NCBI GenBank assembly: GCA_946902985.2
Contig: OX336396.1
Span: 239,336,297-239,400,296 of the forward strand
Source of the DNA: Meconema thalassinum
Lineage: Eukaryota; Arthropoda; Insecta; Orthoptera; Tettigoniidae
Reading direction: 5' to 3'
DNA: 64,000 bases
Under the pieces are notes generated by a model. It did not search any database, was not told the origin of the DNA, and was given only the letters and a program-made list of their open reading frames with translations. Both the position numbers and the translations under genes were made by a program. Positions 20,088 through 30,085 of the stretch are shown here, piece by piece. Every line of letters begins with the position of its first letter. The first letter of the stretch is position 1.

Positions 20088-20122
20088 GACTGAATGCTCT
20101 GCTAAGGGTCGGCCTCCTTATA
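20088..20122 (-). promoter_or_regulatory. Candidate TATA-initiator promoter, minus strand
   Basis: On the minus strand TATAAGG (20122-20116) stands 31 bp before the A of an insect-type initiator ATTCAGTC (20095-20088), a textbook spacing. A further TCAGTC follows 11 bp on. Such promoters are common in insect LTR elements, but no LTR boundaries were found here. Confidence 0.4.
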
Positions 20123-20951
20123 TGAGTTTCACACAAAAAATAGAGCGAAATCTTCCCGCGTGATCTCGGCTCCTCTCCCAGCATGATTCTGGTCTCGAAA
20201 CCATGTTCAATGGGTTCCTTTTCTTTCACTGATCCCAGAACTATCTGCGTGCTAAAGAATCGCTCGGCCAATTAATTAATATTAATTCCTTTCTCTATAG
20301 CGTGGAGACGCTACCTCACTGGGATTCCCTGGCACCATCCTCAAATCCAGCCGCGAACAACGATAGTCCTACGGTCCTTCCGCACTTCCTTAAATATGCG
20401 TCAATTTCGCAGATTAAAGGCTCTAAAATTAGCCTCCAGTCTAAAGATTCACCTGTGGGCAAGTCCCATGTCATTTCGTTACTCCAATCACGAGTAATCA
20501 ATGATTTTCCTTGTGATCTCTCCCCACCATTCTCAAATCCATTCTCCGTCGGGGAAGAACTGGGTCATTATTCAGGCCCTCACCCTCTTCCAGACGACAG
20601 AATGAGGTCAGAAAGATTGACTTGACTCCACTGAACACCTCCCACAATTCTGGGCCTATTTGTAAAATGTCAAACTCTGCATTTGCAGTGCTCCAAGCCC
20701 AGTATAGCCTACACCAAGTAGTCTAATAATGCTGTATTCTGCTCAATTTCCCTGCATTATTTTAATAAATAATGTCACTGCAACTGAAATCACACCAGTG
20801 ATTTAATATACACTTCTCTCTAGGGGTTTTTACAGTGGCACTCCCTCCACAGACTTCGGGTTCGTTCCCTGGTGGAACCTTTATACTGAGATCACAGTCT
20901 CTGAGAACCACGTTCGATTTCAGTCAGCATAACCTCCTCGGGTTCAATATA
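20123..20951. other. No recognisable feature
   Basis: Moderately G+C-richer text with two overlapping open frames on opposite strands (about 20300-20625) and no recognisable motif. Confidence 0.35.
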
Positions 20952-21290
20952 CAGGGTGAACAAAAAATGCCGCACTTGGATGTCGGCATGCTGTTCCTTG
21001 TCGAAATTCACTATAAAAGTTTATGTTGCAAAACCTAGTGCCGTCAATACGTTTAACAGAAATGCGTGTTAAGAATCGAGGCCAAAAACAGGTCGCAGGA
21101 ACTCGGTGCTCTGCCGGTGCTTTCTCTGTACATCCCGATACACTGCAGGATGTGACAGTGTTGCCAGCTTCTCGTTTTCATACTTGTGTTTTCAAACAGC
21201 ACCCGATCCGATTTTGCTATAGAAGCTTTTGTCTTGCAATTTGATGAGGAATCGCATGCTGACCTCCAAGTGCGGCATTCTTTGTTCACC

Positions 21291-21293
<3 letters not shown>
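20952..21293. mobile_element. 342-bp MITE with long TIRs, TA-flanked
   Basis: Ends are CAGGGTGAACAAAAAATGCC on the left and the near-complement on the right, with pairing extending about 60 bp (through CGCACTTGGA and GGCATGC). TA lies outside both ends. The TIR opening CAGGGTG is widespread in insect TA-target elements. No coding capacity. Confidence 0.8.

Positions 21294-21327
<34 letters not shown>
21294..21327. repeat. (TA)n microsatellite
   Basis: Pure TA run directly abutting the MITE; it could have grown from the TA target duplication. Confidence 0.95.
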
Positions 21328-21328
<1 letters not shown>

Positions 21329-21379
21329 CGTATGACATACAAAAGATACAGTAATATACAATACATACAAGTAATACAT

Positions 21380-21830
21380 ATCTAGTAACATCCACAAACG
21401 AAACTAAAAGCCACAGTTGGATGTACAGAGCAGTAATCCACTCCATTGCATCATCAGTTGTGTTCTGCAGGTCGTCATATCCTCTCTTGAAGGACCGCCA
21501 AGGGCATTCCAACACAATATGATGGATTGTCTGCACTGAATCGCGACAATCATACTGACGACTAGAAATTTTCCCCGATTTGTGGAGTCAAAAGTTACAT
21601 CTTCCATGACCGGTCGCACTCTGTTCAGTGATGTCCATATCCTTCTTGGGAGATGGAAACCAGGTTCTCTGCAGGGATCGGTGATCAATCATTGCTGATC
21701 AGGGTTTGATGTAGTCCATTCTTCTCGCCAAGTTTCGTCCATATTCAACTTAGATTCAACAAGCATCTTGCCTAGTTGCCATGACGGATGTCAATTTTTT
21801 AATCTCCCTTGCTTCTGTGGATTACAGACC
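21380..21830 (-). pseudogene. LINE ORF2 C-terminal zinc-knuckle fragment
   Basis: On the minus strand, in shifting frames, the text reads DETWREEW, FHLPRRIWTSLNRVR, then QTIHHIVLECPWRSF and AMEWI. This is the C-terminal region of Jockey/CR1-type LINE reverse transcriptases (LPR..W..LNR.R followed by C..C....T..H....CP). At least two frameshifts are needed, so it is a remnant. It differs from the RTE family elsewhere in the window. Confidence 0.75.
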
Positions 21831-22181
21831 TGATGTAAGGGTAAGAGATCATTTACAGCGCATTTTGACTATTCCCTTTTTAGAGCTGTTAGCCTCCGCA
21901 GGTGAGGAGGGTGAATGTTGGTTAATACAATGTTAATCTTATACTAATATAATTTTTTTTAGTTCCATTTACTGGCACCTCAATGTCGGGCACGGACAAG
22001 GATGAGTAATATAACGTGAGTACAGTGCAAGTAGAAAAAGAAATGGCGGAGGATATACATCGGGATGTGTTACTAATGCTGATCAGCAAGGTTACAGAGA
22101 TGAAAGAGTCTATATGTAAGGTATCAGAAGAGTTTACTAGTTAATTACAGGAGTCTGTTAGTTTTATAAAGGAGTCTACTA

Positions 22182-22503
22182 CAGTGCGCCAGGGAATGTT
22201 CTCCGCAGTGCCTACAATCTGCTGCGAGAGATTACGTCACCAGTTACGTTGGCAGCATGGCTGTCACTTGTATCATAACAAACAGTAAACTTTATACCCA
22301 CCACAGCCATTCATAACTGATGCTGGAAGTGCTGCTGACACACATGTGCTGGCTTATTGCAATACACACTGACGAATTCGACAGCCCACAGCCCTCACAT
22401 GTGGCCTTCACACTACCAAAGACATTGTGCTGCCAACTAAACTGATGACGCAACCACTCGCAGCTGTATGTAGCCACTGCGGAGAACATTCCCGGGCGCC
22501 CTG
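22182..22503. mobile_element. 322-bp MITE inserted in the decayed ORF
   Basis: TIRs of about 35 bp: CAGTGCGCCAGGGAATGTTC at the left and the complement of GAACATTCCCGGGCGCCCTG at the right, both continuing CTCCGCAGTG. TA flanks both ends. Mentally removing the element plus one TA leaves the flanking coiled-coil codons in the same frame, which supports a simple TA-target insertion. Confidence 0.8.
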
Positions 22504-22589
22504 TAGTTCATTATATGAGTCTGTTAGTTCAGATATTAATGAATTGAAGGAGTCTGTGAAGCAGTGGAATGAGTCTATTAGTAAGGATG

Positions 22590-22860
22590 TGAATGAGATA
22601 AGTGAAATTAAGGAGCAGGAAAATTATCAGAGAGGTGGGGGCGTAAAGAAGAGGAAGAAAATGAAGAAGAAATGAAAGATGGACAAAAGAGAGAGCAAGG
22701 TGAAGAAGAACAAGGTGAAATGGAGGAGGAGGATGAGATAGAAGACAAGGTGAAGAAAAGGGTGGAGGATAAGATAAAAGAGGAGGAAGTGAATGAGATA
22801 AGTGAGATTACGGAGCAGAAAAATCATCAGAGAGGTGGGGGGGGGGGGGGCGTAAAGATG
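22590..22860. repeat. 200-bp tandem duplication in the acidic region
   Basis: The block from GTGAATGAGATAAGTGARAT through ATCAGAGAGGTGGGG and CGTAAAGA occurs at 22590 and 22790. The second copy has a run of 14 Gs where the first has GGTGGGGGC, a likely slippage product. Confidence 0.75.
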
Positions 22861-24953
22861 TTGGTAATAGAGAAGAGGAAGAGAAGAGAAGTGAGGAAAA
22901 GAGTCGACAGATGTTTGGCTAATGAACGACACCCAACATTCAACGGAAACCGTTAATGCAACGAACTATACTACAGCGAATGCTGAAGCAGAAGCCAACA
23001 ATGCAACAGGTACTGAAGAAACAGTTGCTGATTATTCTGCCATGGAATCCGTTGGACCAGATGACGAATAGAGTGGGAAGGTCGAAACTGATTGTGCGAT
23101 CAGGGTAAACGTTGATGACGATGAGGAAGAAGAGGAACAAAAAGAAGTGGAAGGGGAAGAAAAGGATGAGATGTAAGGCAAAGAGAAGAAGTGGGAAGAG
23201 GATGAGATGTCAGGCAGATGAAGATAAGAGAGTGAGGGATCCAAGGAAGAAAAATGAAAAGATAAAAGGGATAAAGGAAAAGAGGAAATAAAGGATACAC
23301 AGAAAGGAGTTGTTGAATAGTATGAGACAGATAAGAAAGAAGAGGAGAAAATGAGGTGGGGAGAGAGAAACGGTGAAGATGGAAGATGAGGAGTACAAGG
23401 TGCGGAATGACACGGTGGATGAAGAAGAAGAGGAGATGGAAGGCAGAAGAAGGAGGAGGAAGACGAAGAGAAGAACAGAAGAAAAGGAAGAACGAGGAAG
23501 AAGGAAAGAAAGTACGTGATATGGAAGACTCTGAAGGAGGAGAGGAAATAGGTGAAGGAAAGGAAAAGGTAGATGAGAAAGGAGCAGAAAAGGAGGGAGA
23601 AAGTGAAACGGCGGAAACTCAAGGCTTTCTCTCAGCAAGAACAAAGTTTTGTCATATCTGCAAGCTAACTTCGGGCAAATGAAGTCAGGACATGCGGTTT
23701 CAGAATATCACCGGAAAGTGATGAAACTCCGTATGCCTATCTGTTACATGTGTGAACATGAATTAAAAGCTCCTATGCTGTATGAAAACGACCTTTGTTC
23801 TCTGTATTATATCAAGCGTAAGGTTGAAAAGGTCGAAAGACAGAAGCGCCGTCCAGAGGGATTGAAGAGCAAGGAGGAAGGTAAAGATGGAGGTATCAAG
23901 GATGAAGATAAAGTTTTCAATCTTGGTAACAGCATGTTTTTGGTTTCTGTTGGTGGATATCGAAGATGTGATAATGATGATGAAGATAGTGGTGGGGGCG
24001 GCGGATATCGAAGACGTGATAATGATGAAAATGGTACTGGTGATACTCTGCGTTTTTGAAGAAATGATGGATACAGGCCCTGGAGAGGTCAAAAGGATGA
24101 TATAGATGGAAATGGTGACAGTGATAGAGATGAAAATAAGTCTGAGAAGCCTCGTGTAGAACTCTATATTCTTCTAGAGTCAACTGTTTGCTGGCGGTAT
24201 CTGTTCTGGTATCAATGTTGACAAATACGACAATATTCGAGTGAAGATTACTGGAGATGACGTGTTTCTACTTATTGAGAGATTTGAGAACAATGGGTTA
24301 CGGCATTTTGTACTAGATAATGTCAAAAGAGTGGATATCTGAAACCTACCCCAATTCAGAAACATGTGATTCTTATCATAGTCTAGAGAAGAGATGTTAT
24401 GGCATGTACTCAAATAGGCTCAGAGAAAACAGGGACATTCCATCTTCCCATTATCAATTTGTTGTTGAATGATCCAAGAGACTTAATAGTAACATCCGTT
24501 CAATGTGGACATAGTGTTTATTGATACTTTTAGTTAGTGTATTTGTTGATGTTTTGTAATTTGTGCACTGTGATTTTTTTTATATATGTGATCCTCACAT
24601 GTTTCTCACGCGAGAACCACATAGGGGGGCGAATTGAAACGGTTCATTTTCTCAAGGAACATATAGGTTGGAAGCATGGCCACCTCTTGCTGGTGGGGCA
24701 TTGTAAGGAGTCTAGAACTTGGGCTATGGGATTCTTTGTGATTTCCCAGTAATGGGTGACAGGGGGCTTTGCTCTTTGATGAAGTTTCATGTCTGTATAT
24801 TGTACCCCGTCAGTTGTTGAGATTCTTCTTGTTGGGTTACGATAAAATTAATGTAGGATCTGCCAGTAGAGAATGGTGATGTAGAATCTGTTTGTTGAGA
24901 TGAGAATATGGTAGATTTAGATGTATGAAGAGGCATATTAAAGAAAGAGGATT

Positions 24954-26470
24954 TTTAGCCTATTTTCATTTATGAAAAAATAGGCTTATGAGATCATCTT
25001 TTGTCCGTGTGTCTGTGTGTGTGTGTGAGGATTTTTGTGTGTTCCCCCTAATAACTTCTAAATGGATGGAGCTATTTCAATGAAACTCTGTAAGTTCATA
25101 GCACTATTCCGCGCGACCCCGACCGTGCCCTTCAAATTTTGTTACATCTCACCAATCCAACATGGCGGCTGTGCGAATTATTTCACCAGCATTCAATACC
25201 TCCGAAACTATTACCGATATCATCCTGGAATTTTGTACGGTGATAAAGGGAACTACTAGAAGTTCACCTATGTGACTTTTGAAAACCTGGTAACTACAAA
25301 ACCAACATGGCGGCCAAGCGAATTTGCGACATTTAAATAGACGTTTCTCGCGATTTAACCAGCCAAACGCAATGAAACTTGTTACAGTATATGTTTATAC
25401 ACATTGTAATGCATCGACATCTAACTTCGTTCAATTGTTTATATAACCTCAAGATGGCAGCTGTGCGAAATATTTCACCGGCATTCTATATCTCGGAAAC
25501 TATTACCGGTGTCACCATGAAAATTTGTACGGAGATAAAGGGCACTACTGGAAATTCATCTATAAGACTTTCAAAAACCGGTTGACTACAAATGGAACAA
25601 GGCGGCCAAGCGAGGTTGAAAGTTTTAAATATACTTTTCTCGCGATTTAATGATCCAAACGCAATGGAACATCGTACAGCAAATGTTTATAAACATTGTA
25701 ATGCACTGGTATCTAATTTAGTTCAATTGTTTACGTAATCTCAAGATGGCCTCTGTGCGAGTTTCGAAAATTAAGTTTTTATTTCTTGTTTTCTAATCAT
25801 GCGATTGAAATCTGCATTTGCATAATGAACGTACACAATAATCATCATATAATAGTACATAACTCTATGGCCTACATATATTAAAATCCAACATAGCGAC
25901 CATCCGAAATATTACGGTTTTCAATATCTATTAATCTACTACAGCAATCAAACTGAAATTTTATAAGTGTATAGAGGCTATAAGCATAAGTTCACCTATG
26001 GGACGTTCAATAACCAGGAGAACACAAATCCAACATGGCGGCGACGTGAAATTTAAATATTCAAATGGACGTTTCTTGCATTTTAATCATCCGAGTGCAG
26101 TGAAACTTGATAGGGTATATGCTTATACAAATTGTAATCGACTGGCATCTAATTCATTTCAATTATTTTCATAACCACAAGATGGCGGCTGAGAGAAATT
26201 TTAAAATCCCGCTTTTATTTCTTGTGTCCTAATCAGGCGATTGAAGTTTGAATAAAACACCTACACAATAATCTTCATGTAATAGTACATACATCTAAGG
26301 CCTATAATATAAAAATATAACATGGTGACCATCCAAAATATTTAGACGGTTCTTAATATCTACGAATCTATTACAGCAATCAAACTGACAATTTGTGTGT
26401 TGATAGAGGAAATTAATATTAGTAGGATATATGAAAATAGGCTATTTAGTTCTTCACGGAACTACTTGTT
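24954..26470 (+). mobile_element. Helentron-like/DINE-1-like element, copy 2
   Basis: Starts TTTAGCCTATTTTC, has the 5' hairpin, a GT tract near 25010, internal 146-bp units and ends GAAAATAGGCT then TAGTTCTTCACGGAACTAC and TTGTT. The equivalent empty site survives at about 8186-8195 (AGGATTATTAATAAAT): the insertion lies within the T-rich step, as expected for T|T targeting by Helentron-type elements. No longer target duplication is seen. Confidence 0.85.
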
Positions 26471-26501
26471 AATAAATGCAATGAATACGTGTGTTCCTAT
26501 G

Positions 26502-26837
26502 GTGAAGCCTCCATGGCTTAGGCGGCAGCACGCCGGCCTCTCACCACTGGGTCCGTGGTTCAAATCCCGGTCACTCCATGTGAGATCTGTGCTGGACAAA
26601 ACGGAGGCAGACAGGTTTTTCTCCGGGTACTCCGGTTTTCTCTGTCAAAATTTCATTCCAGAAACACTCTCCACTATCATTTCATTTCATCTGCAATTCA
26701 TTTAATCATTGCCCCAGAGGAGTGCGTCAGGCCTCGGCAGCCGGCACAGTTCATATCCTCGCCGCTAGATGGGGGCTTCATTTATTCCATTCCTGAACCG
26801 TTCGGAGACTGGAAGCAGGCTGTGGATTTTCATTTTC
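26502..26837 (+). mobile_element. tRNA-derived SINE with 18-bp target duplication
   Basis: AATACGTGTGTTCCTATG occurs at 26484-26501 and 26838-26855, and once only in the empty homologue at 8206-8223. The head has GGCTTAGGCGGCAGCACGC (A box) and GTGGTTCAAATCCC (B box). The body runs through CTCCGGGTACTCCGG and the 3' end GAGACTGGAAGCAGGCTGTG. The 3' TTTTCATTTTC may be the tail. Transcribed by RNA polymerase III if active. Confidence 0.9.
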
Positions 26838-27060
26838 AATACGTGTGTTCCTATGTTAAGGTGCGGGCTCTTTTATGTTTTAATTGATGGTGATCTGAGT
26901 AATGTTGTGTTAACAGAGGAATGTCCATCACATAGGCTATATCAGGTATATGGATTGTCTGTCTGCTCTGCTGTAAAATAAAATATCCTATGCGTGTATC
27001 AACAACCACCACCCCGAATAAATTGAAAATAAACGATACAAATTGCACCTCAACGTGGGG

Positions 27061-27440
27061 AAATCATCTGGCTCAAGCATTCTGTTTCATAACTCATTCC
27101 TGGCCGGCTCCCCTGTGTATGCTTTGTACATTTCGTGGAGTCTTCTGTTGTGGAAGGATTCCAATCCCAATGACTTTAACTTGTCCGAGACACCGTCAGT
27201 TTAGGAGAATTAGCCAAGAACGAATCTTGCAGCTTTTCTTTGCACCATTTCCAATTAGTTCGTTACAGTTGATTGGTAGGGGTCCCACACACTCGTGGCA
27301 TATTCCAAAATCAGTCTCACAAGCCATTTGTAAGCCAATTCCTTTAAAGAAAGCTTTCCAGTCGGTCAACAAATATTGTCCAAATGACATTAGGTGGGAA
27401 AAATAGTATTTATATGACCTAACCTGAAAGAAATAAGATA
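27061..27440. other. No recognisable gene
   Basis: Open frames exist on both strands (plus to about 27406; minus 27196-27390 with three to four cysteines) but I recognise neither. Confidence 0.35.
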
Positions 27441-27744
27441 TTATCTTATTAAATGATTATGTCGTCTTCGCTGGGGTCTGGCGTTACGTTACGGTAACGG
27501 GACAAAATATACCGAGAATGCACTGTGGTGTGTGACGTCATGGTACCGCTTGAGCTTCTTCCTTTCCCCGCGCGCTCCGGTGAATGTGACGTCATCCAGC
27601 CAGCTACCACCTTTGACCTTGGTTTGTACTTGTTTTTTTTTCTTTCTTTTTTTTCTAACGGACTTTGAGTTCACACAGCATTTGTAGCATTTGTAGCATT
27701 TAAAATGATATAAAGTCTAGTCTTTCAGACTGACTATCAGTGTT
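27441..27744 (+). repeat. Dispersed repeat with CRE-like TGACGTCA, copy 2
   Basis: Plus-strand counterpart of 2093-2400: TGGCGTTACGTTACGGTAAC, GTGTGACGTCATGGTAC and ATTTAAAATGATATAAAG in the same order. A Helentron-like copy begins at its right end. Confidence 0.6.
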
Positions 27745-29272
27745 TTTAGCCTATTTTCAATTTTGAAAAAATAGGCTTATGAGATCACCTTTTGTCCGTG
27801 TGTGTGTGCGTGTGTGTGTGTGAGAGAGGAGTGTGTGTGTGTGTCCCCCTAAAATTCTATACGGCTGGAGCGATTTCAATGAAACTCGGTAAATTTATAG
27901 CACTATTCTCGGCGACCCCGACCGTGCCCTTCAAATTTTGTTACGTCTCACCAATCCAACATGGCGGCTGTGCGAAATATTTAACCAGCATTCAATATCT
28001 CCGAAACTATTCCCGATATAACCCTGGAATTTATTACGGTGATAAAGGGAACAACTAGTTCACCTATGTGACTTTTGAAAACGTGGTAACTACAAAACCA
28101 ACATGGCGGCCAAGCGAATTTGCGACTTTTAAATAGACGTTTCTCGCGATTTGACCAACCAAACGCAATAAAACTTGGTACAGTATATGTTTATACACAT
28201 TGTAATGCACCGACATCTAACTTCGTTCAATTGTTTTCATAACCACAAGATGGCGGATGTGCGAAATATTTCACCGGCATTCTATATCTCTGAAACTATT
28301 AGCGGTATCACCATGAAATTTTGTACGGAGATAAAGGGCACTACTGGAAGTTCATCTATAAGACTTTCAAAAACCGGTTAACTACAAAATGAACATGGCG
28401 GCCAAGCGAATTTGAAAATTTTAAATAGACCTTTCTCGCTATTTAATGTTCCAAACGCAATGAAATCTGGTACAGGAATTGTTTGTACACATTGTAATGC
28501 ACTGGTATCTAATTTAGTTCAATTGTTTACATAACCTCAAGATGGCGGCTGTGCGAAGTTTAAAATTAAGTTTTTATTTCTTGTGTCGTAATCATGTGAT
28601 CGAAGTGAAAGTTTGAATAATGAACCTACGCAATAACTTTCCTTTAATGGTACATGACTCAATGGCCTATACATTTAGCAATCCAACATGGCGACCATCC
28701 GAAATATTTAGACGGCTCTGAATATCTACGAATCTATTATAGCAATCAAACTGAATTTGTTTATGTTCATACGGGCTATGAACTTAAGTTCACCTATAGG
28801 ACTTTAAGTAACCTGGTGATCACAAATCCAACATGGCGGTGACGCGAAGTATTAATATTCACATGGACGTTTCTCGCAATTTAACCATCCGAGTGCAGTG
28901 AAACTTGGTACAGTAAATCCTTATACGAATGTTAATCCACTGGCATCTAATTTATTTCAATTATTTCCATAACCTCAAGATGGCAGCTGTACGAAATTTT
29001 AAAATCTCCTTGTTACTTCTTGTGTCCCAGTCATGCGATTGAAGTTTGAATGCTACACGTACACAATAATCTTCATGTATCAGTACGTAACTCTAGGACC
29101 TACATAATTATATAAAATCCAACATGGCGACCATCCGAAATATTTAGTCGGTTCTCAATATCTACGAATCTATTACAGCAATCAAACTGAAATTTTGTAT
29201 GTAGATAGAGGCAATTAACATCAGTAGGATATATGAAAATAGGCTGTATAGTTCTTCACGGAACTACTTGTT
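27745..29272 (+). mobile_element. Helentron-like/DINE-1-like element, copy 3
   Basis: Complete: 5' TTTAGCCTATTTTCAATTTT, GT tract at 27797-27843, 3' subterminal GAAAATAGGCT, stem-loop and TTGTT. The ATGGCGGC-type core recurs at 27961, 28103, 28250, 28395, 28542, 28688, 28833, 28980 and 29124, giving spacings of 142, 147, 145, 147, 146, 145, 147 and 144 bp. The units are homologous in pairs (28103, 28395 and 28833 alike; 28542 and 28980 alike; 27961, 28250, 28688 and 29124 alike). No protein coding seen. Confidence 0.87.
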
Positions 29273-29312
29273 TTATTACAAAATACGGTAACACCCTTTT
29301 ATGTAATTTACA

Positions 29313-29795
29313 AAAAATCTACATCGAATATAGATTTAGGTATTAGGAAGTCATTTTTGAAAGCCTTGTCTGGGGCGTGGTGGTCTATGGAAGTGTAACT
29401 TGGACTTTTTTGCAGCAGAAAAGAGGAGAATAGATGCGTTTGAAATGTGGTGTTACAGGAGAATGATGAAGATCAGAAGGATAGATTGGCTAATAAATGA
29501 AGAGGTATTAAGACGAGTGGGAGAGGAGCGATGTTTCTGGCGACTGTTCATGAAGAGAAGCGATAGGTTGGTAGGACACATACTAAGACACTCAGGAATA
29601 GCAAACTTAGTTATGGAAGGAAGGGTCGAGGACAAGAACTGTAGGAGTAGACCAAGGTTAGAATATGTTAAACAGATTGATTCGGATGCAGGGTGTGGTA
29701 GCTATGTAGAGATCAAACGATTAGCTCAGGACAGGGAGGCATGGATAGCTGCATCAAACCAGTCAAAGGACTGAAGACTCAAACATACACACACA
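29313..29795 (+). pseudogene. RTE LINE 3' fragment, copy C
   Basis: Corresponds to the last ~150 codons of the RTE ORF2 at 12929-15904, from IDLGIRKSFLKA to AASNQSKD. A disruption near 29365-29410 removes the ALYGSETW frame, and the rest is open. The tail after AAGACTCAAACA is TACACACACA rather than (CAA)n. Severely 5'-truncated. Confidence 0.88.
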
Positions 29796-30085
29796 AATTG
29801 GATGAATTAATTGTCTGGCATGTTTCGATCGTCAAGTGATCATCATTTCATTTCATATTTATTTACCAGTGTCTTACACTATATTGTATATACAGTACAC
29901 TGAAGGGGGTCCCTGCTGAGATGCGTCAGAGCCCCCCACCCTGCCTCCCCAGATCATCAGATCCTGCTCACAATAACCTAATGTAATTGGACACATTTTG
30001 TGTGGACCGACTGGAAAGCTTTCTTTAATGGAACTAGGCAACACTGAAAATTGGCTTCTGGCACTTCAAGCCAATTATATGACTG
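29796..30085. other. No recognisable feature
   Basis: Short spacer between the LINE fragment and the T-rich repeat. Confidence 0.4.

Larger units (their letters stand above)
22044..24340 (+). pseudogene. Decayed coiled-coil, acidic ORF with CxxC motifs
   Basis: From the ATG at 22044 the frame reads a coiled-coil-like start (MAEDIHRDVLLMLISK). It meets a stop at 22141 and is then split by a MITE. It resumes as KESVKQWNESISKDVNEISE and passes into a long Glu/Lys/Gly-rich stretch in several frames, then a segment with FCHICKL and ICYMC (about 23650-23760), a Gly/Asp-rich repeat GGYRRCDND / GGYRRRDND, and a last piece ending near 24340. Frameshifts and stops are many. It lies directly upstream of the LTR-like block at 24635, so a retroelement gag remnant is one possibility. 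I do not recognise the family. Confidence 0.35.
24635..27060 (+). mobile_element. LTR-like block, second copy, with nested insertions
   Basis: Begins TGAAACGGTTCATTTTCTC and ends CACCTCAACGTGGG as in the copy at 7865-8428. It is preceded by AGGGGGGCGAAT, which could be a polypurine tract at the end of the decayed ORF region. It holds a Helentron-like element (24954-26470) and a SINE (26502-26837); without them it is about 555 bp versus 564 bp in the other copy. Confidence 0.55.

Noticed and set aside
23032..23644. Ser/Phe/Leu-rich minus-strand frames of 144-196 codons
   Set aside because: They are antisense to the Glu/Lys-rich purine tract and have no independent support.
26513..26590. tRNA-like sequences with A and B boxes as true tRNA genes
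   Set aside because: They lack a foldable acceptor stem and are followed by SINE bodies and target duplications.
27196..27390. Cysteine-containing 64-codon minus-strand frame as a secreted protein exon
   Set aside because: No signal peptide, no splice-site support and no family recognised.
27961..29124. Regular spacing of identical cores suggested a CRISPR-like array
   Set aside because: Unit length of ~146 bp, homologous 'spacers' and insect context rule out CRISPR.
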